Numbered from the stretch's first letter, positions 18,339 to 29,384 are shown. The stretch: 64,000 bases of DNA from Bradyrhizobium amphicarpaeae (GCF_002266435.3 NZ_CP029426.2:6106001-6170000); one strand, 5' to 3'. Program-made: numbers and translations. The notes: a model not told the origin generated them from the letters alone.

Positions 18339-19022
18339 ATGAGCGAGCTCTTCGACGGCTATCACGCCAACTACCGCGACGTGGTGCAATCCTCGATCGA
18401 CTTCTCGGGCCTGCCGCATGATTTCTTCATGCGCGCGAAGGCCGATCTGCTGCGCGACCTGATTGCGCAGCGGCTGGACACGGAGAGGCCCGACATGCTG
18501 GACGCCGGCTGCGGCGTCGGCAGCCTTCATCCGCTGCTGCACGGCATGGTCGGCCGCTTGAGCGGCATCGACGTTTCGTCGGCCAGCCTGGCGGAGGCCC
18601 GCGCAGCCAATAGCGGGGTCGACTACCGCGAGTTCGACGGCCGCACTTTTCCCTTCGAGGATTCCAGCTTCGATCTCGTCACGGCCATCTGCGTGATGCA
18701 CCACATCGTGCCGGCCGAATGGGCGCATTTCATCACCGAGATGCGGCGGGTGGTACGCCCCGGGGGGCTCGTCTGCGTGATCGAGCACAATCCGTACAAC
18801 CCGCTGACGCGCCTTGCCGTTGCGCGCTGCGAGTTCGACCGGGACGCCGTCCTGCTCAGTGCCGGCAAGACCCAAAAGCTGATGGCGGCGGGCGGCTTGC
18901 GCGAGATCGGCGCGCGCCATTTCCTGCTGCTCCCCTGGGACACCAAACCGGCACGTCGCCTCGAAGAGGCCCTGAGCGGCGTGTCGCTGGGCGGCCAGTA
19001 CGCCGCCTTCGGGTCCGCCTGA
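18339..19022 (+). CDS. Class I SAM-dependent methyltransferase
   Basis: The 227-residue protein has the Rossmann motif I MLDAGCGVGSLHPLL, motif II FDLVTAICVMHHI and the post-motif VRPGGLVCVIEHNPYNPLT typical of Methyltransf_11/UbiE-like enzymes. The N-terminus YHANYRDVVQSSIDFSG is typical of glycan or lipid methyltransferases in surface-polysaccharide clusters. It is cotranscribed with the glycosyltransferase, which it follows by 7 bp. The substrate is unknown; a sugar or lipid-linked sugar is inferred from context. It ends 2 bp from the convergent paralog B. Confidence 0.88.
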   Translation: MSELFDGYHANYRDVVQSSIDFSGLPHDFFMRAKADLLRDLIAQRLDTERPDMLDAGCGVGSLHPLLHGMVGRLSGIDVSSASLAEARAANSGVDYREFDGRTFPFEDSSFDLVTAICVMHHIVPAEWAHFITEMRRVVRPGGLVCVIEHNPYNPLTRLAVARCEFDRDAVLLSAGKTQKLMAAGGLREIGARHFLLLPWDTKPARRLEEALSGVSLGGQYAAFGSA

Positions 19023-19023
19023 A

Positions 19024-20469
19024 TTATCGCTGCGGCGTATTCCGCCGCTTGTGCACGACCGCCACATCGTCGCTGTAGACGCGTTGCCACTGCGGCATCC
19101 GATCGAGCATCGCGACTGCGGGTGTCCGCGGCGAGAGCAGCGTCGCGCCTATGTCGTAGTCGTCAAGCAGCTTGAGAAAATCCGGAAGGTCGACCAGCGC
19201 CAGGGCCCGATTGTAGCGGTCGATGAACGGTCCGCCGTACAATTCGCCGCGACCATCGATGAAGGTGGGAATGCCGGCAAACACCAGATAGCCGCCGAAG
19301 GAATAATCGTTGAGCACGCGCCCCGCCTTGGCGAGGTCGGCTTGAGCGACGGCAGCCTGAGGAGTGATGACGGGAGCCGGCCGCAGGTCACGCGCCAGCG
19401 CCGCGCCGCTCATCGCGATCAGAACACCGAACGCGGCCAGATTCAGGCCGCGCGACGCGAGCGCCTCGTCGCCCCCGATCCGTCCGCCGAACCTCCGACC
19501 CAAGGGGGCCGCCAGATAGAGCGGCGCCAGCATGGCCAGCAGATCCGCGTTGCGGACCTGCGCCAGTGCGAAATGGAGCAGGCCGATCACCACCAGCGCC
19601 CGCACGACCGGCAGCGTCACGCCGCGCGCAAGCGCAAAGATCCCTCCCAGCAGCAGCAGCTCGAAGCCACCGACATGGCTGAAATCCTGCGGCCGCCATT
19701 CCCCGATCCAGGCGAGTGCGGAGCCGAGGCCGAGCGTCGTCAGCGGCATCAGCAGCGGCTCCGGCCCGTGCGGCGTCAGGCAGGACGCAACGAGGGCAAG
19801 GGCCGAGAAAGGCAGCCATCGCAGCAGCACGCGCGGCCATTCGCTCCGCCCCTCACGCAGCAGCGCCTCGAGCACCGCCGGGCCGATCAGCCCGAGCGCC
19901 AGCACCACGCTGCCATGCAGATTGGTCCACAGCACCAGCAGCGGCAACGCCCAGTATGGCGGAGGCCCGCCGCGATCCATGCAGCGCACCAGGGCGGCCG
20001 CCCAGGTCACCATCACCGGCAGCACCAGGACATGCGGCCGCGCCAGCATATGCGGCGCCAGCAGGATGATTGCCGCGATCACCATGAGAACCGTCAGGGC
20101 CGGCGAGAGCTCGCGCAGCAGGAAGTGGGTGAACAGGCCAAAGGCAAGCGCGATCGCCGCTGCCGCCACGACGACCACGCCGGGCCAGCCGGCCAATGCA
20201 TAGGCGCCGGCGTAGATGACTTCCGAGAGCCATTCGAACGTGATCCAGGGCGCGCCGTGCCTCGAAAACGAAAACAGATCGCTCTCCGGCAGGGCGCCGT
20301 GCGCGATGATCCAGCGCCCGACCTCGATATGGGAATAGCTGTCGGGATCGCCGAGCAGCCACGGCCCGACGACCAGCAGCAGGGCATAGACACCGAGCCC
20401 CACGGCCCAGGGCAGCGCTGCACGTGCCGAAAACGGTTGAACCGCGCTGTGGACGACCTGGTCAGTCAT
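19024..20469 (-). CDS. Polytopic membrane protein, paralog B (GT-C-like)
   Basis: From the ATG at 20467-20469 the protein has 481 residues and the same plan as paralog A at 13390-14880: DPDSYSHIEVGRWII, FSFSRHGAPWITFEWLSEV, LARPHVLVLPVMVTW, LWTNLHGSVVLALGLIGP, ASCLTPHG, and C-terminal YSFGGYLV with FIDGRGELYG. The shared blocks suggest common ancestry by duplication. It is transcribed towards the methyltransferase. It is probably a membrane sugar transferase or carrier protein; that is inference. An in-frame upstream extension to 20754 overlaps the ftsH end and its terminator and was rejected. Confidence 0.8.
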   Translation of the reverse strand: MTDQVVHSAVQPFSARAALPWAVGLGVYALLLVVGPWLLGDPDSYSHIEVGRWIIAHGALPESDLFSFSRHGAPWITFEWLSEVIYAGAYALAGWPGVVVVAAAAIALAFGLFTHFLLRELSPALTVLMVIAAIILLAPHMLARPHVLVLPVMVTWAAALVRCMDRGGPPPYWALPLLVLWTNLHGSVVLALGLIGPAVLEALLREGRSEWPRVLLRWLPFSALALVASCLTPHGPEPLLMPLTTLGLGSALAWIGEWRPQDFSHVGGFELLLLGGIFALARGVTLPVVRALVVIGLLHFALAQVRNADLLAMLAPLYLAAPLGRRFGGRIGGDEALASRGLNLAAFGVLIAMSGAALARDLRPAPVITPQAAVAQADLAKAGRVLNDYSFGGYLVFAGIPTFIDGRGELYGGPFIDRYNRALALVDLPDFLKLLDDYDIGATLLSPRTPAVAMLDRMPQWQRVYSDDVAVVHKRRNTPQR

Positions 20470-20591
20470 GGCGGGCCAAAATAGGACGCAAGCGTTAAGT
20501 TCTTCTTGAGTTATTTCCGCATTTGCCCCGGGAGCCGCGGGCCCCGCTCGCGCCGGGACGGCCTGCATCCGCGAACCACCAGCCAACAAAA

Positions 20592-20613
20592 AACGCGGCG
20601 TTTCCGCCGCGTT
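20592..20613 (-). terminator. Rho-independent terminator of ftsH
   Basis: AACGCGGCG (20592-20600) and CGCCGCGTT (20605-20613) form a perfect 9-bp stem with a 4-nt loop. On the minus strand it is followed by TTTTTTG. It lies 26 bp after the ftsH stop. Confidence 0.9.
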
Positions 20614-20638
20614 TTGCAATCTCGTCTGTCGCTCGCGA

Positions 20639-22564
<1,926 letters not shown>

Positions 22565-22601
22565 CGATCTTCCTTCGTGGTCGCGCGGATCGCGGCCTCA
22601 T

Positions 22602-22712
22602 CCTTGGGCTTTACGAGGAAATCCCCAAGGAATCCTCATCGTTAGACGAATACAATTTAGGTGCCGCCCCGGTCGCTGCCAAGGGAACGAGATGGGACTA
22701 TTTAGCCCATCT
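22602..22712 (-). promoter_or_regulatory. ftsH leader with two inverted repeats
   Basis: CCTTGGG (22602-22608) pairs with CCCAAGG (22624-22630), giving a hairpin that ends about 38 nt before the ftsH start. Further upstream AGATGGG (22690-22696) and CCCATCT (22706-22712) flank CTATTTAG, an operator-like or promoter-proximal repeat. Function is inferred only from position. Confidence 0.35.
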
Positions 22713-22830
22713 TAGAGCGATTCCCGCTGAAATAATGGCGACCCGGCCGGGGTTTTTCCTGCCTGGTTAAGGTGTCCTGACGTCGGCCGCCCGGAAACGG
22801 CCGGTGTCATGATCCGCCCTCCTCCGCAAC

Positions 22831-23889
22831 CTATCCGCCCTTGCGACGACGGGCCGGCGCCGGCGCGATCTGGATACGCCCGCCGGCAAGGCTGATCAAG
22901 GCTCCCGCAAGCGTCTGCTTCAGGATCGCACGGCCTTTTGCGGCTGCGCGAGGGCTTGTCGTGATCGCCTGATCGAGCGCTGCCAGGAGGGCTTCGACCT
23001 TGCCGAGTTCCGCCGGCCCTTCGTGCCCGAGCGCGTTGATGGCCCGCAGCAGGAGCCGCAGCCGGACCTCCTCCGGCAGGCCAGCGAAGGCCAGCGCCTC
23101 GAAGCTTCGCAGGCCGACCTGCGGCGCATCGCCGCGATCCCGCAAACGGAGAAAGCGTTCGGCGCCGTCGGCCAGCAGCTCGACGGCCGCGTTGGCCCGG
23201 GCCAGCCGGGCCGCGAGCCGCACCAGCGTGCGGGCATCGCCCCCCTCAGCCGCAAGCAGCGGCAGCAGCGCGCGCAGCCGCGGCCGGGTGAAGGCGGTGT
23301 CGCGGTTGGTGGGGTCGTCGGCAAAGCCGATTCCAGCCCGCTTCAAGGTCGCGATCAACTGCGCCTTCGGGACCTCGAGCAGTGGACGCGCCAGCACGAT
23401 CCCGTCGCGCTCGCTGTGGGGGGCCATTGCCGACAGCCCGGCAAGTCCGCTGCCGCGCAACAGGCGCATCAGCAGGGTCTCGGCCTGGTCGTCGCGGGTG
23501 TGAGCGGTCAGCACGTGGCTCGCGCCGGCGGCACGGGCGGCCTGCGCAAGCAGACGGTAACGCGCCTCGCGCGCCGCCGCCGGCAGACCCGTCTTCGGCT
23601 TGGCGCCGCGCCAGCGCAGGGTCCGGTGCGGCAATCCGAGTTCGGCGGCGAGCCGCTTGACCTCGCGCGCCTCGCGGGCCGCCTCTCGCCGCAGGCCGTG
23701 ATCGATCGTAACGACGGTGAGACCCGGGCCGCGTGCGAGGCTGCGCCGCCACCGCGCCGCAAGCCACATCAGCGCGACCGAATCGGGGCCGCCCGACACG
23801 GCAAGCACCAGCGCCGGCGCGCTCTTCAGGCCGGCGAAGAGCCGCCGCGCCTCGCGCGTCGAGATCGGAGAAAGGTCGTTGTCTGACAT
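22831..23889 (-). CDS. tilS: tRNA(Ile)-lysidine synthase TilS
   Basis: The 352-residue enzyme ligates lysine to C34 of the CAU-anticodon tRNA(Ile) so that it reads AUA. The PP-loop ATP site SGGPDS lies at residues 32-37, followed by VVTIDHGLR and HTRDDQAETLLMRL. The C-terminal part is shorter than in E. coli, as is common in alphaproteobacteria. I chose the ATG at 23887-23889; an in-frame GTG eight codons upstream is possible. It sits between cpoB and ftsH, the standard order of this block. Confidence 0.94.
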   Translation of the reverse strand: MSDNDLSPISTREARRLFAGLKSAPALVLAVSGGPDSVALMWLAARWRRSLARGPGLTVVTIDHGLRREAAREAREVKRLAAELGLPHRTLRWRGAKPKTGLPAAAREARYRLLAQAARAAGASHVLTAHTRDDQAETLLMRLLRGSGLAGLSAMAPHSERDGIVLARPLLEVPKAQLIATLKRAGIGFADDPTNRDTAFTRPRLRALLPLLAAEGGDARTLVRLAARLARANAAVELLADGAERFLRLRDRGDAPQVGLRSFEALAFAGLPEEVRLRLLLRAINALGHEGPAELGKVEALLAALDQAITTSPRAAAKGRAILKQTLAGALISLAGGRIQIAPAPARRRKGG

Positions 23890-23960
23890 GACGCTGCCCA
23901 GCAATGCCGGCACCGTTTTAGCGCAGCGCAGGCGGCCTTGTCAGCGCCCAGCGCCGCGGG

Positions 23961-25007
23961 TCAGCACTTCACCCGTTTCTGCTCGCGGTCGACCGCCGCT
24001 TTGACGCCGGCGGAGGCGCGCGGATATTTGCGGCCGACCTCGCCGAAGGCGGCGCAGGCGGCCTCCTTCTCCTTCAGCGCGGCAAGCGACTGGCCGAGCC
24101 GCAGCAGCGCATCCGGGGCCTTGGCCGACTTTTCATATTTGGTGGTGACGGCGAGGAAGGCTTCCGCGGAGTCGCGGTATTGCTGGCGCTGGAAGTAGCT
24201 CTCGCCGAGCCAGTATTGCGCGTCGCCGAGCAGCGGATCGCTCGGATATTTCGCGGCGAAGTTCTTCATGGTCTGCTCGGCGAGCGCATAATCCTTGCGC
24301 TGCATGTATCCGATGCCGAGGTCGAACTCGTCGCGCGGCGTGGCCGAGGGCGGCAGCGTGGTCAGGGCCGGAGCGCCGGCAGGGGCCGGATAGCCTTGCT
24401 GGGCCGGCGGATAGCCGGGCTGCGCGACCGGCGGAGCGGCCTGCTGCTGATAACGGGGGCTGGTGTTGGCGAGATCGAGCGGCTCGCCGGCGCCGCGGCC
24501 GCCGGGTCCTCCCGACGGCATCGGCTGCGCGCCGCCGCCGAGGGCGCGCGGCGCACCCGGCGCGTTCGGGCTCTGGTTCGGATCGAAGGCATCGCCGCGG
24601 CGACGCGTGCCGGGGGAGCCCGGCGCCGGCTGCTCCTGAACGATCGGCGCGGGAGCGGCAATCTGCGGCTGCTCGTAATTGGGCTGCACGGCCTGCTGCT
24701 GAGGCTGCTGGCGATAGCCGGGCGCGACCTGACCTGGTCCGATCTGGGCGGGCGGCATCGCCGCGACGTTGGGCGCCTGTCCGGGGGCGCCCTGCGCGCC
24801 GCCCTCGAGCGCCCGCAGCCGCTCTTCGAGCTGGCGGTTGCGGTATTGCAGCTCTTCGTTCTGGCCGGTGAGCTGGCGCAGCTGGTTCTCCAGCCGCTCG
24901 ATCCGCATCTCGGGATCATCATCGGTCTGGGCGAAGACGGGCGTGCACAAGGGGAGCAGCGCGGCGATGGCCACGATGCCGGTAAAGACCTTAAATCTGG
25001 ATGACAT
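23961..25007 (-). CDS. cpoB: Tol-Pal system protein CpoB (YbgF)
   Basis: The 348-residue periplasmic protein coordinates peptidoglycan synthesis with Tol-Pal constriction. From the ATG at 25005-25007 it has a signal peptide (about 1-27, ending PVFAQ), a coiled-coil trimerisation segment (MRIERLENQLRQLTGQNEEL region), a long Gln/Pro/Gly-rich linker (about 80-220), and C-terminal TPR units (YKDYALAEQTM-like, DAQYWLGESYFQRQQYRDSA, DALLRLGQSLAALKEK). The linker is longer than in E. coli. An 18-residue in-frame basic extension upstream was rejected because it would bury the signal peptide. It follows pal. Confidence 0.92.
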   Translation of the reverse strand: MSSRFKVFTGIVAIAALLPLCTPVFAQTDDDPEMRIERLENQLRQLTGQNEELQYRNRQLEERLRALEGGAQGAPGQAPNVAAMPPAQIGPGQVAPGYRQQPQQQAVQPNYEQPQIAAPAPIVQEQPAPGSPGTRRRGDAFDPNQSPNAPGAPRALGGGAQPMPSGGPGGRGAGEPLDLANTSPRYQQQAAPPVAQPGYPPAQQGYPAPAGAPALTTLPPSATPRDEFDLGIGYMQRKDYALAEQTMKNFAAKYPSDPLLGDAQYWLGESYFQRQQYRDSAEAFLAVTTKYEKSAKAPDALLRLGQSLAALKEKEAACAAFGEVGRKYPRASAGVKAAVDREQKRVKC

Positions 25008-25132
25008 CTTGCCCTGACGACGAAAGCGAAATGGCCTGCGACGGAACATGCGACGCGCCACACATTGAGGGGGAGTACGCCAAAAATGTGTCTAGCACCA
25101 CGGGGATCCTGTCACGGATTGCTGAAACGAAA

Positions 25133-25154
25133 CCGGCGCCCGAGAGGGCGCCGG
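25133..25154 (-). terminator. Hairpin between pal and cpoB
   Basis: CCGGCGCCC (25133-25141) and GGGCGCCGG (25146-25154) form a perfect 9-bp stem with a GAGA loop, 55 bp after the pal stop. On the minus strand it is followed by TTTCGTTTC. It is probably an attenuating terminator, since cpoB lies further downstream. Confidence 0.65.
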
Positions 25155-25208
25155 CATAATCGTTTCTGCAAGATGAACGGCGCCTGACCGGGTGTCGGTA
25201 TCCCGGCG

Positions 25209-25697
25209 TCAGGAGCTCGCGTTCAGCACGGTGACGGCGCGACGGTTCTGCGACCAGCAGGAGATGTCGTTACAGACGGCGACCGGCCGCTCCTTGCCGT
25301 AGGAGATCGTGCGCATGCGGTTTGCATCGATGCCGCGCGAGGCAAGGAACGAACGCACCGACTGGGCACGGCGGGCGCCGAGCGCGATGTTGTATTCGCG
25401 GGTGCCGCGCTCGTCGGCATGACCTTCGATGGTGAAGGAGTAGCGCGGATAGGTCTGGAGCCACTGCGCCTGCTTTTCCAGGGTCACGATCGCCTGCGGG
25501 GTCAGATCGGTCTGGTCGCTTTCGAAGAACACGCGGTCACCCACGTTGACGACGAAATCCTGCTGACTGCCCGGCGTCGCCGCATTGGCCATCGCATCCG
25601 TCGCAGCATTCTTGTTGGCGCAGGCGCCCATCGACAGCGCGACGGCGAGCACTGCAACCAGCTTCAATCCCTGGAGGATACGCATAGGATGTTTCAT
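25209..25697 (-). CDS. pal: Peptidoglycan-associated lipoprotein Pal
   Basis: The 162-residue outer-membrane lipoprotein binds peptidoglycan and TolB. It has a signal peptide with lipobox MGAC, so lipidated Cys is about residue 26. The OmpA-C domain shows VFFESDQTDLTPQA, FTIEGHADERGTREYNIALG and RRAQSV, the diaminopimelate-binding motifs. The ATG at 25695-25697 has GGAGG eight bases upstream. In this genome it is separated from tolB by two signalling genes. Confidence 0.97.
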   Translation of the reverse strand: MKHPMRILQGLKLVAVLAVALSMGACANKNAATDAMANAATPGSQQDFVVNVGDRVFFESDQTDLTPQAIVTLEKQAQWLQTYPRYSFTIEGHADERGTREYNIALGARRAQSVRSFLASRGIDANRMRTISYGKERPVAVCNDISCWSQNRRAVTVLNASS

Positions 25698-25976
25698 TCC
25701 GGAGCCTCCACGCTCACGTTAGTCCACTGCTGTCCGGTCTACAGGGGGTTGGTTAAGCGAACGTTCCGTCAACCTTGACGGAACCTTGCCTCAGCCGATC
25801 AAATGCCCCCAACCAGCGAAAAGCAACCGTCATGGTTAATGGGTTGTAAATGTGGCGTGAGGGTGAAGGCAAGTCTGCCCGGTCAGCAAAAACGCCGGGT
25901 TTGGCCGGAATTTTGCAGCTTGCTCAGGACAAATCCCCCCGGTCGGGCCGGGTGGAACGCGGGCCGCAGCCAGACC

Positions 25977-26702
25977 TCAGGCCTGCGCCGTGCCGGCGAC
26001 GAGAACCGGGCGCGGCGCGACCGCGCGGACGTTCCCGCGCTCGAACAGCATCCGCCGTTCGAACACGCTCGAGCGCATGATCGGAAACCGGGTCAAGACC
26101 CGCTCACGAAGGCTTCGGAAATCGGACGCCATCAGGGCGACCTTCTTCAACACATTCGGAAACGAGCGCGGCTCGGTGATGGCCTCGTGCAGAAAGACCC
26201 GGCGGTAGAACGCCTGATGCTCCGCCCGGACCTGTGCCAGTCCCGTATCGGCGTTGAAATGCTCGCAGGCGAGATAGGCGAGGCGCAAGGTGACGTAGGG
26301 CAGTTCCGGGAACCGCCGGGCCTGCTCCGGATCGGCAACGAAACGCGCGGGATCGACGAAAACCTCGCCGCGGTCCAGACGGGGGTGAAGAACGTCGCCG
26401 AACAATTCGGTCGCATAGGACATCCGCTGCTCCGAGGTGAGCACGTGCACGCGGACGGAGCTGCAGAGCTCGCCATCGACATAAATTCCGAAGGTCCAGG
26501 CGTTCGGCGCATCGTCATAGCGGTCGCTGACGCGATGCGAATCGGACGGCAGGATCAACCCACCGTGCAGATAGGCGCGATAGCGCATCTGATAAAGGCG
26601 ATCTTTGTCTTCCGGAGTTTCGATCAGTCTGTAATCGACCCGATCAAAAATCCCTGCCCCCCGCATGATTTGCGGAGCGCGCGGCTCGGCCCGGGATTCC
26701 AT
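25977..26702 (-). CDS. FeeM/LuxI-fold N-acyl transferase
   Basis: The 241-residue protein has the GNAT-like fold of autoinducer and N-acyl amino acid synthases. Residues 22-60 read YRLIETPEDKDRLYQMRYRAY then a loop ending SDRYDDAPNAW; FGIYVDGELCSSVRVHV follows, and GEVFVDPARFVADPE is the region corresponding to the conserved acidic/SRFVVD block of LuxI. A helical C-terminal half follows. Family members transfer acyl chains from acyl-ACP to an amino acid or homoserine lactone. Which acceptor is used cannot be read from sequence, and no LuxR-type AHL receptor is adjacent. A perfect CtrA box lies 47 bp upstream. Confidence 0.75.
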   Translation of the reverse strand: MESRAEPRAPQIMRGAGIFDRVDYRLIETPEDKDRLYQMRYRAYLHGGLILPSDSHRVSDRYDDAPNAWTFGIYVDGELCSSVRVHVLTSEQRMSYATELFGDVLHPRLDRGEVFVDPARFVADPEQARRFPELPYVTLRLAYLACEHFNADTGLAQVRAEHQAFYRRVFLHEAITEPRSFPNVLKKVALMASDFRSLRERVLTRFPIMRSSVFERRMLFERGNVRAVAPRPVLVAGTAQA

Positions 26703-26748
26703 CCTGACACTCCAAACACGTCCAACAACTTCCGCGAGTTTGAAAAGA

Positions 26749-26763
26749 TTAACGCCTCCTTAA
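26749..26763. promoter_or_regulatory. Candidate CtrA box before the FeeM-like gene
   Basis: TTAA-CGCCTCC-TTAA, followed by CC, matches the extended CtrA consensus (TTAA-N7-TTAAC). It lies 47 bp before the FeeM-like start codon, in the 159-bp gap after the GGDEF-EAL gene. The sequence is seen directly; binding is inferred. Confidence 0.55.
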
Positions 26764-26861
26764 CCGGATTGCAAAGGCTTGAATCGATCACGGTTAATCC
26801 CCCGTGTGACTACGGTGGCGCGTAAAGACGTGAAAATGACGGGAAATCCCGGGGGGTAAGG

Positions 26862-29198
26862 TCAGGCGAAAGAGCGCGACGAGATCGAAACGACCTGACC
26901 GTCGTGAATGTGCCGACCATGCGAAGCATTGAGCAACTGGCGCACCCGCACCGCCGGCACTGGCCGGCTGAACAGATAACCCTGTCCCTCGGTCACCGTC
27001 CCGTCGGCACTGATCAGCTCCAGCTGCTCGTTGGTCTCGATGCCCTCGACCACCACGGCCATGCCGAGATCGGCCGAGAGTCGCGCGACGCCGCGCAGCA
27101 GCGTCAGCGGGCGGTCGGCGTCGATGCCTTCAAGGAAGGAGCGGTCGATCTTCACCTTCTGCATCGGGAAATTGTGCAGATAGCTGAGGCTGGAATAGCC
27201 GGTGCCGAAATCGTCGAGCGAGATGCGCACGCCGAGCGCGTGCAGCTGCGACAGGATATCGTGGGTGAGCTGGGTGTTGCGCAGCAGCGAGGATTCGGTG
27301 ATCTCGATCTCGAGTCGATGCGCCGGCAGGCCCGACACTTCGAGCGCGTAGCGGATCTCGCTCAAGACGTCGCGCTGGTGGAATTGCTGCGGGGAGAAGT
27401 TGACGGCGACGCTGACGCCGTCCGGCCACTTCATGCATTCCATGCAGGCGCGGCGCAGGATCCAGCGGCCGAGATCGACGATCAGGCCCATGTCTTCGGC
27501 GACCGGAATGATATCGACCGGCGAGACCGTGCCACGCACCGGGTGATTCCAGCGCAGCAGCGCCTCGCAGGTGCTGATCTTGCCGGACTTCAGATTGACC
27601 AGCGGCTGGTAGAACAGCTCGAATTCCTCGTTGGCGAGCGCCTTGCGCAGGTCGAGCTCGAGGATGCGGCGGGCCTCGACGGTCGCCGCCATCTCGTCGC
27701 GGAAGAAGCAGAAGGTGCCGCGGCCGTCCGCCTTGGCGCGGTACAGCGCCATGTCGGCGTTCTTGAGCAACGTGTCTGCGCTAGCGCCCTCCGGCGAGGT
27801 CAGCGCGATGCCGACGCTGGCGCCGATCTCGACCAGGTGATTGTCGATGCGGTAGCGCTCGCTCAGCCGCTCGACGATGCGGCGGGCGAGCGCGGCCGCG
27901 TCCTCGGACGAGGAGATGTTCTGCTGGAACACGACGAACTCGTCGCCGCCGAAGCGGGCGACGAAATCCTCGGGGCGCAGCATTTCGCGCAGGCGGTTGG
28001 CGACCGCGCACAGCAGCTGGTCGCCGCAGGGATGACCGAGCGTGTCGTTGACCTGCTTGAACTGATCGAGGTCGACGAACAGCAGTGCTGAGAGCCGTTC
28101 GGCGCTGTGCGAGTTCATCAGCAGCCGTTCGATCTCGTCGCGGAAGCTGACGCGGTTGGGCAGCGCCGTGAGCTCGTCGTAGCGGGCGAGATGGCTGATC
28201 CGCGCCTCGGCACTCTTGCGCTCGGTGATGTCCTCCAGAAGAAGGACGGCACCTCCATCCATCATCGGCTGAATGGTCCATGACAAGGTCCGCTCTCCCG
28301 CTGGGACAGGATCGGCGGTCACGATCTCCTTGACCTGCAGCTCCCGGACACCATGCAGGATCTGAGCGCCGCTTTCTCTCGAGATGGAACCGGCGTCGAT
28401 GCAGGCATCGATGATGTTGGTCGCGCTGGCGCCGCTCTGCACGAGGTCATCGGGCAGATTCATCATCTCGCCGAAACGGTGGTTCATGATCGCGAGCTGG
28501 CCGTCGACACGGAACATGCACAGCCCGTGCGGCATGTTGTTCAATGCGGTATCGAATTGGCCGGCAAGCGCCGCCTCGCGCTCGCGTGCGACCAGCGCAC
28601 GCATGAATATCCTGTGCAGATTGGCCGAGATTCCCATTAGCGAGAACAGGAAGGCGGCGCTGATGACCGACATCGCCACGTAGAACGTCGTGCCCCGCAG
28701 CGCGAGAGCGATCACGATGGGAACGAAGACGAGGCTGACCTGGAGCTGGAATATCCATTGCCGGCCGTAGGCTCGGCCGGCACCGCCCGCCGCGATCCCG
28801 GTCGTGACGGATAGCGCGATCATATGGGCCACGGCGTCGTCACTGGCCAACAGGGTCGTCGAGCACCAGGTGCCTATCGCAGCCGCCTGGATCATGGCGC
28901 CGATCTGATAGCGCTTTTGCCAGCGTGCGGCCCCTTCGGCCGTCAGGGTCGATTTGCGCTTTTGATACAGCACCAGATCGAACGCGCGGGCGATGCCGGC
29001 GAGGGCGAGCAACCCGACACAGGCCCAGATGAGAGGCTCTGACGTCTTCAGGGCGGTCAACGCCGCTCCGATGGAGACGAACACCAAACCGGCGAGCAGA
29101 GGCCGCGGGGCTTCAAATAGCGAATCGATCAGCGCCGCCGAAATCGTCGGCGAGGCCTGCTCCTGCTTCGGCTCTCCGCTCTGGCTTGCGAACTGCAT
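26862..29198 (-). CDS. Membrane GGDEF-EAL protein with PAS-like domain
   Basis: The 778-residue protein has an N-terminal membrane region of about six helices (30-205), a PAS-like domain (about 225-345; FDTALNNMPHGLCMFRVDG), a GGDEF domain and an EAL domain. The cyclase site GGDEFVVF is intact. The phosphodiesterase site keeps CEALLRWNHP, EITESSLL, DDFGTGYSS and VVVEGIET, so both activities on cyclic di-GMP are possible. It lies between tolB and the FeeM-like gene on the same strand. The signal sensed by the membrane part is unknown. Confidence 0.93.
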   Translation of the reverse strand: MQFASQSGEPKQEQASPTISAALIDSLFEAPRPLLAGLVFVSIGAALTALKTSEPLIWACVGLLALAGIARAFDLVLYQKRKSTLTAEGAARWQKRYQIGAMIQAAAIGTWCSTTLLASDDAVAHMIALSVTTGIAAGGAGRAYGRQWIFQLQVSLVFVPIVIALALRGTTFYVAMSVISAAFLFSLMGISANLHRIFMRALVAREREAALAGQFDTALNNMPHGLCMFRVDGQLAIMNHRFGEMMNLPDDLVQSGASATNIIDACIDAGSISRESGAQILHGVRELQVKEIVTADPVPAGERTLSWTIQPMMDGGAVLLLEDITERKSAEARISHLARYDELTALPNRVSFRDEIERLLMNSHSAERLSALLFVDLDQFKQVNDTLGHPCGDQLLCAVANRLREMLRPEDFVARFGGDEFVVFQQNISSSEDAAALARRIVERLSERYRIDNHLVEIGASVGIALTSPEGASADTLLKNADMALYRAKADGRGTFCFFRDEMAATVEARRILELDLRKALANEEFELFYQPLVNLKSGKISTCEALLRWNHPVRGTVSPVDIIPVAEDMGLIVDLGRWILRRACMECMKWPDGVSVAVNFSPQQFHQRDVLSEIRYALEVSGLPAHRLEIEITESSLLRNTQLTHDILSQLHALGVRISLDDFGTGYSSLSYLHNFPMQKVKIDRSFLEGIDADRPLTLLRGVARLSADLGMAVVVEGIETNEQLELISADGTVTEGQGYLFSRPVPAVRVRQLLNASHGRHIHDGQVVSISSRSFA

Positions 29199-29384
29199 TT
29201 GTGTTTGTACGCGCGTCCTGTTCGGCGCGTAGCTTTACTCAACCCGGATGAAGCCTTTCTGAGCGAACATCGTTAAAGGCGAGTTGTTTTTCGGCAATAG
29301 CGAACCTAATTATGCTGACACATCAAGCAACTAGGCAAGCCTTGCCGGGCACAAGGTGAAGGAAAGCTTGCTTTGCGCGCAGAA

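Noticed and set aside
20490..20504. TTAA-N7-TTGA, near a CtrA box
   Set aside because: One mismatch in the core motif. Single near-matches also occur near 25753, 25835 and 33284 and are not distinctive.
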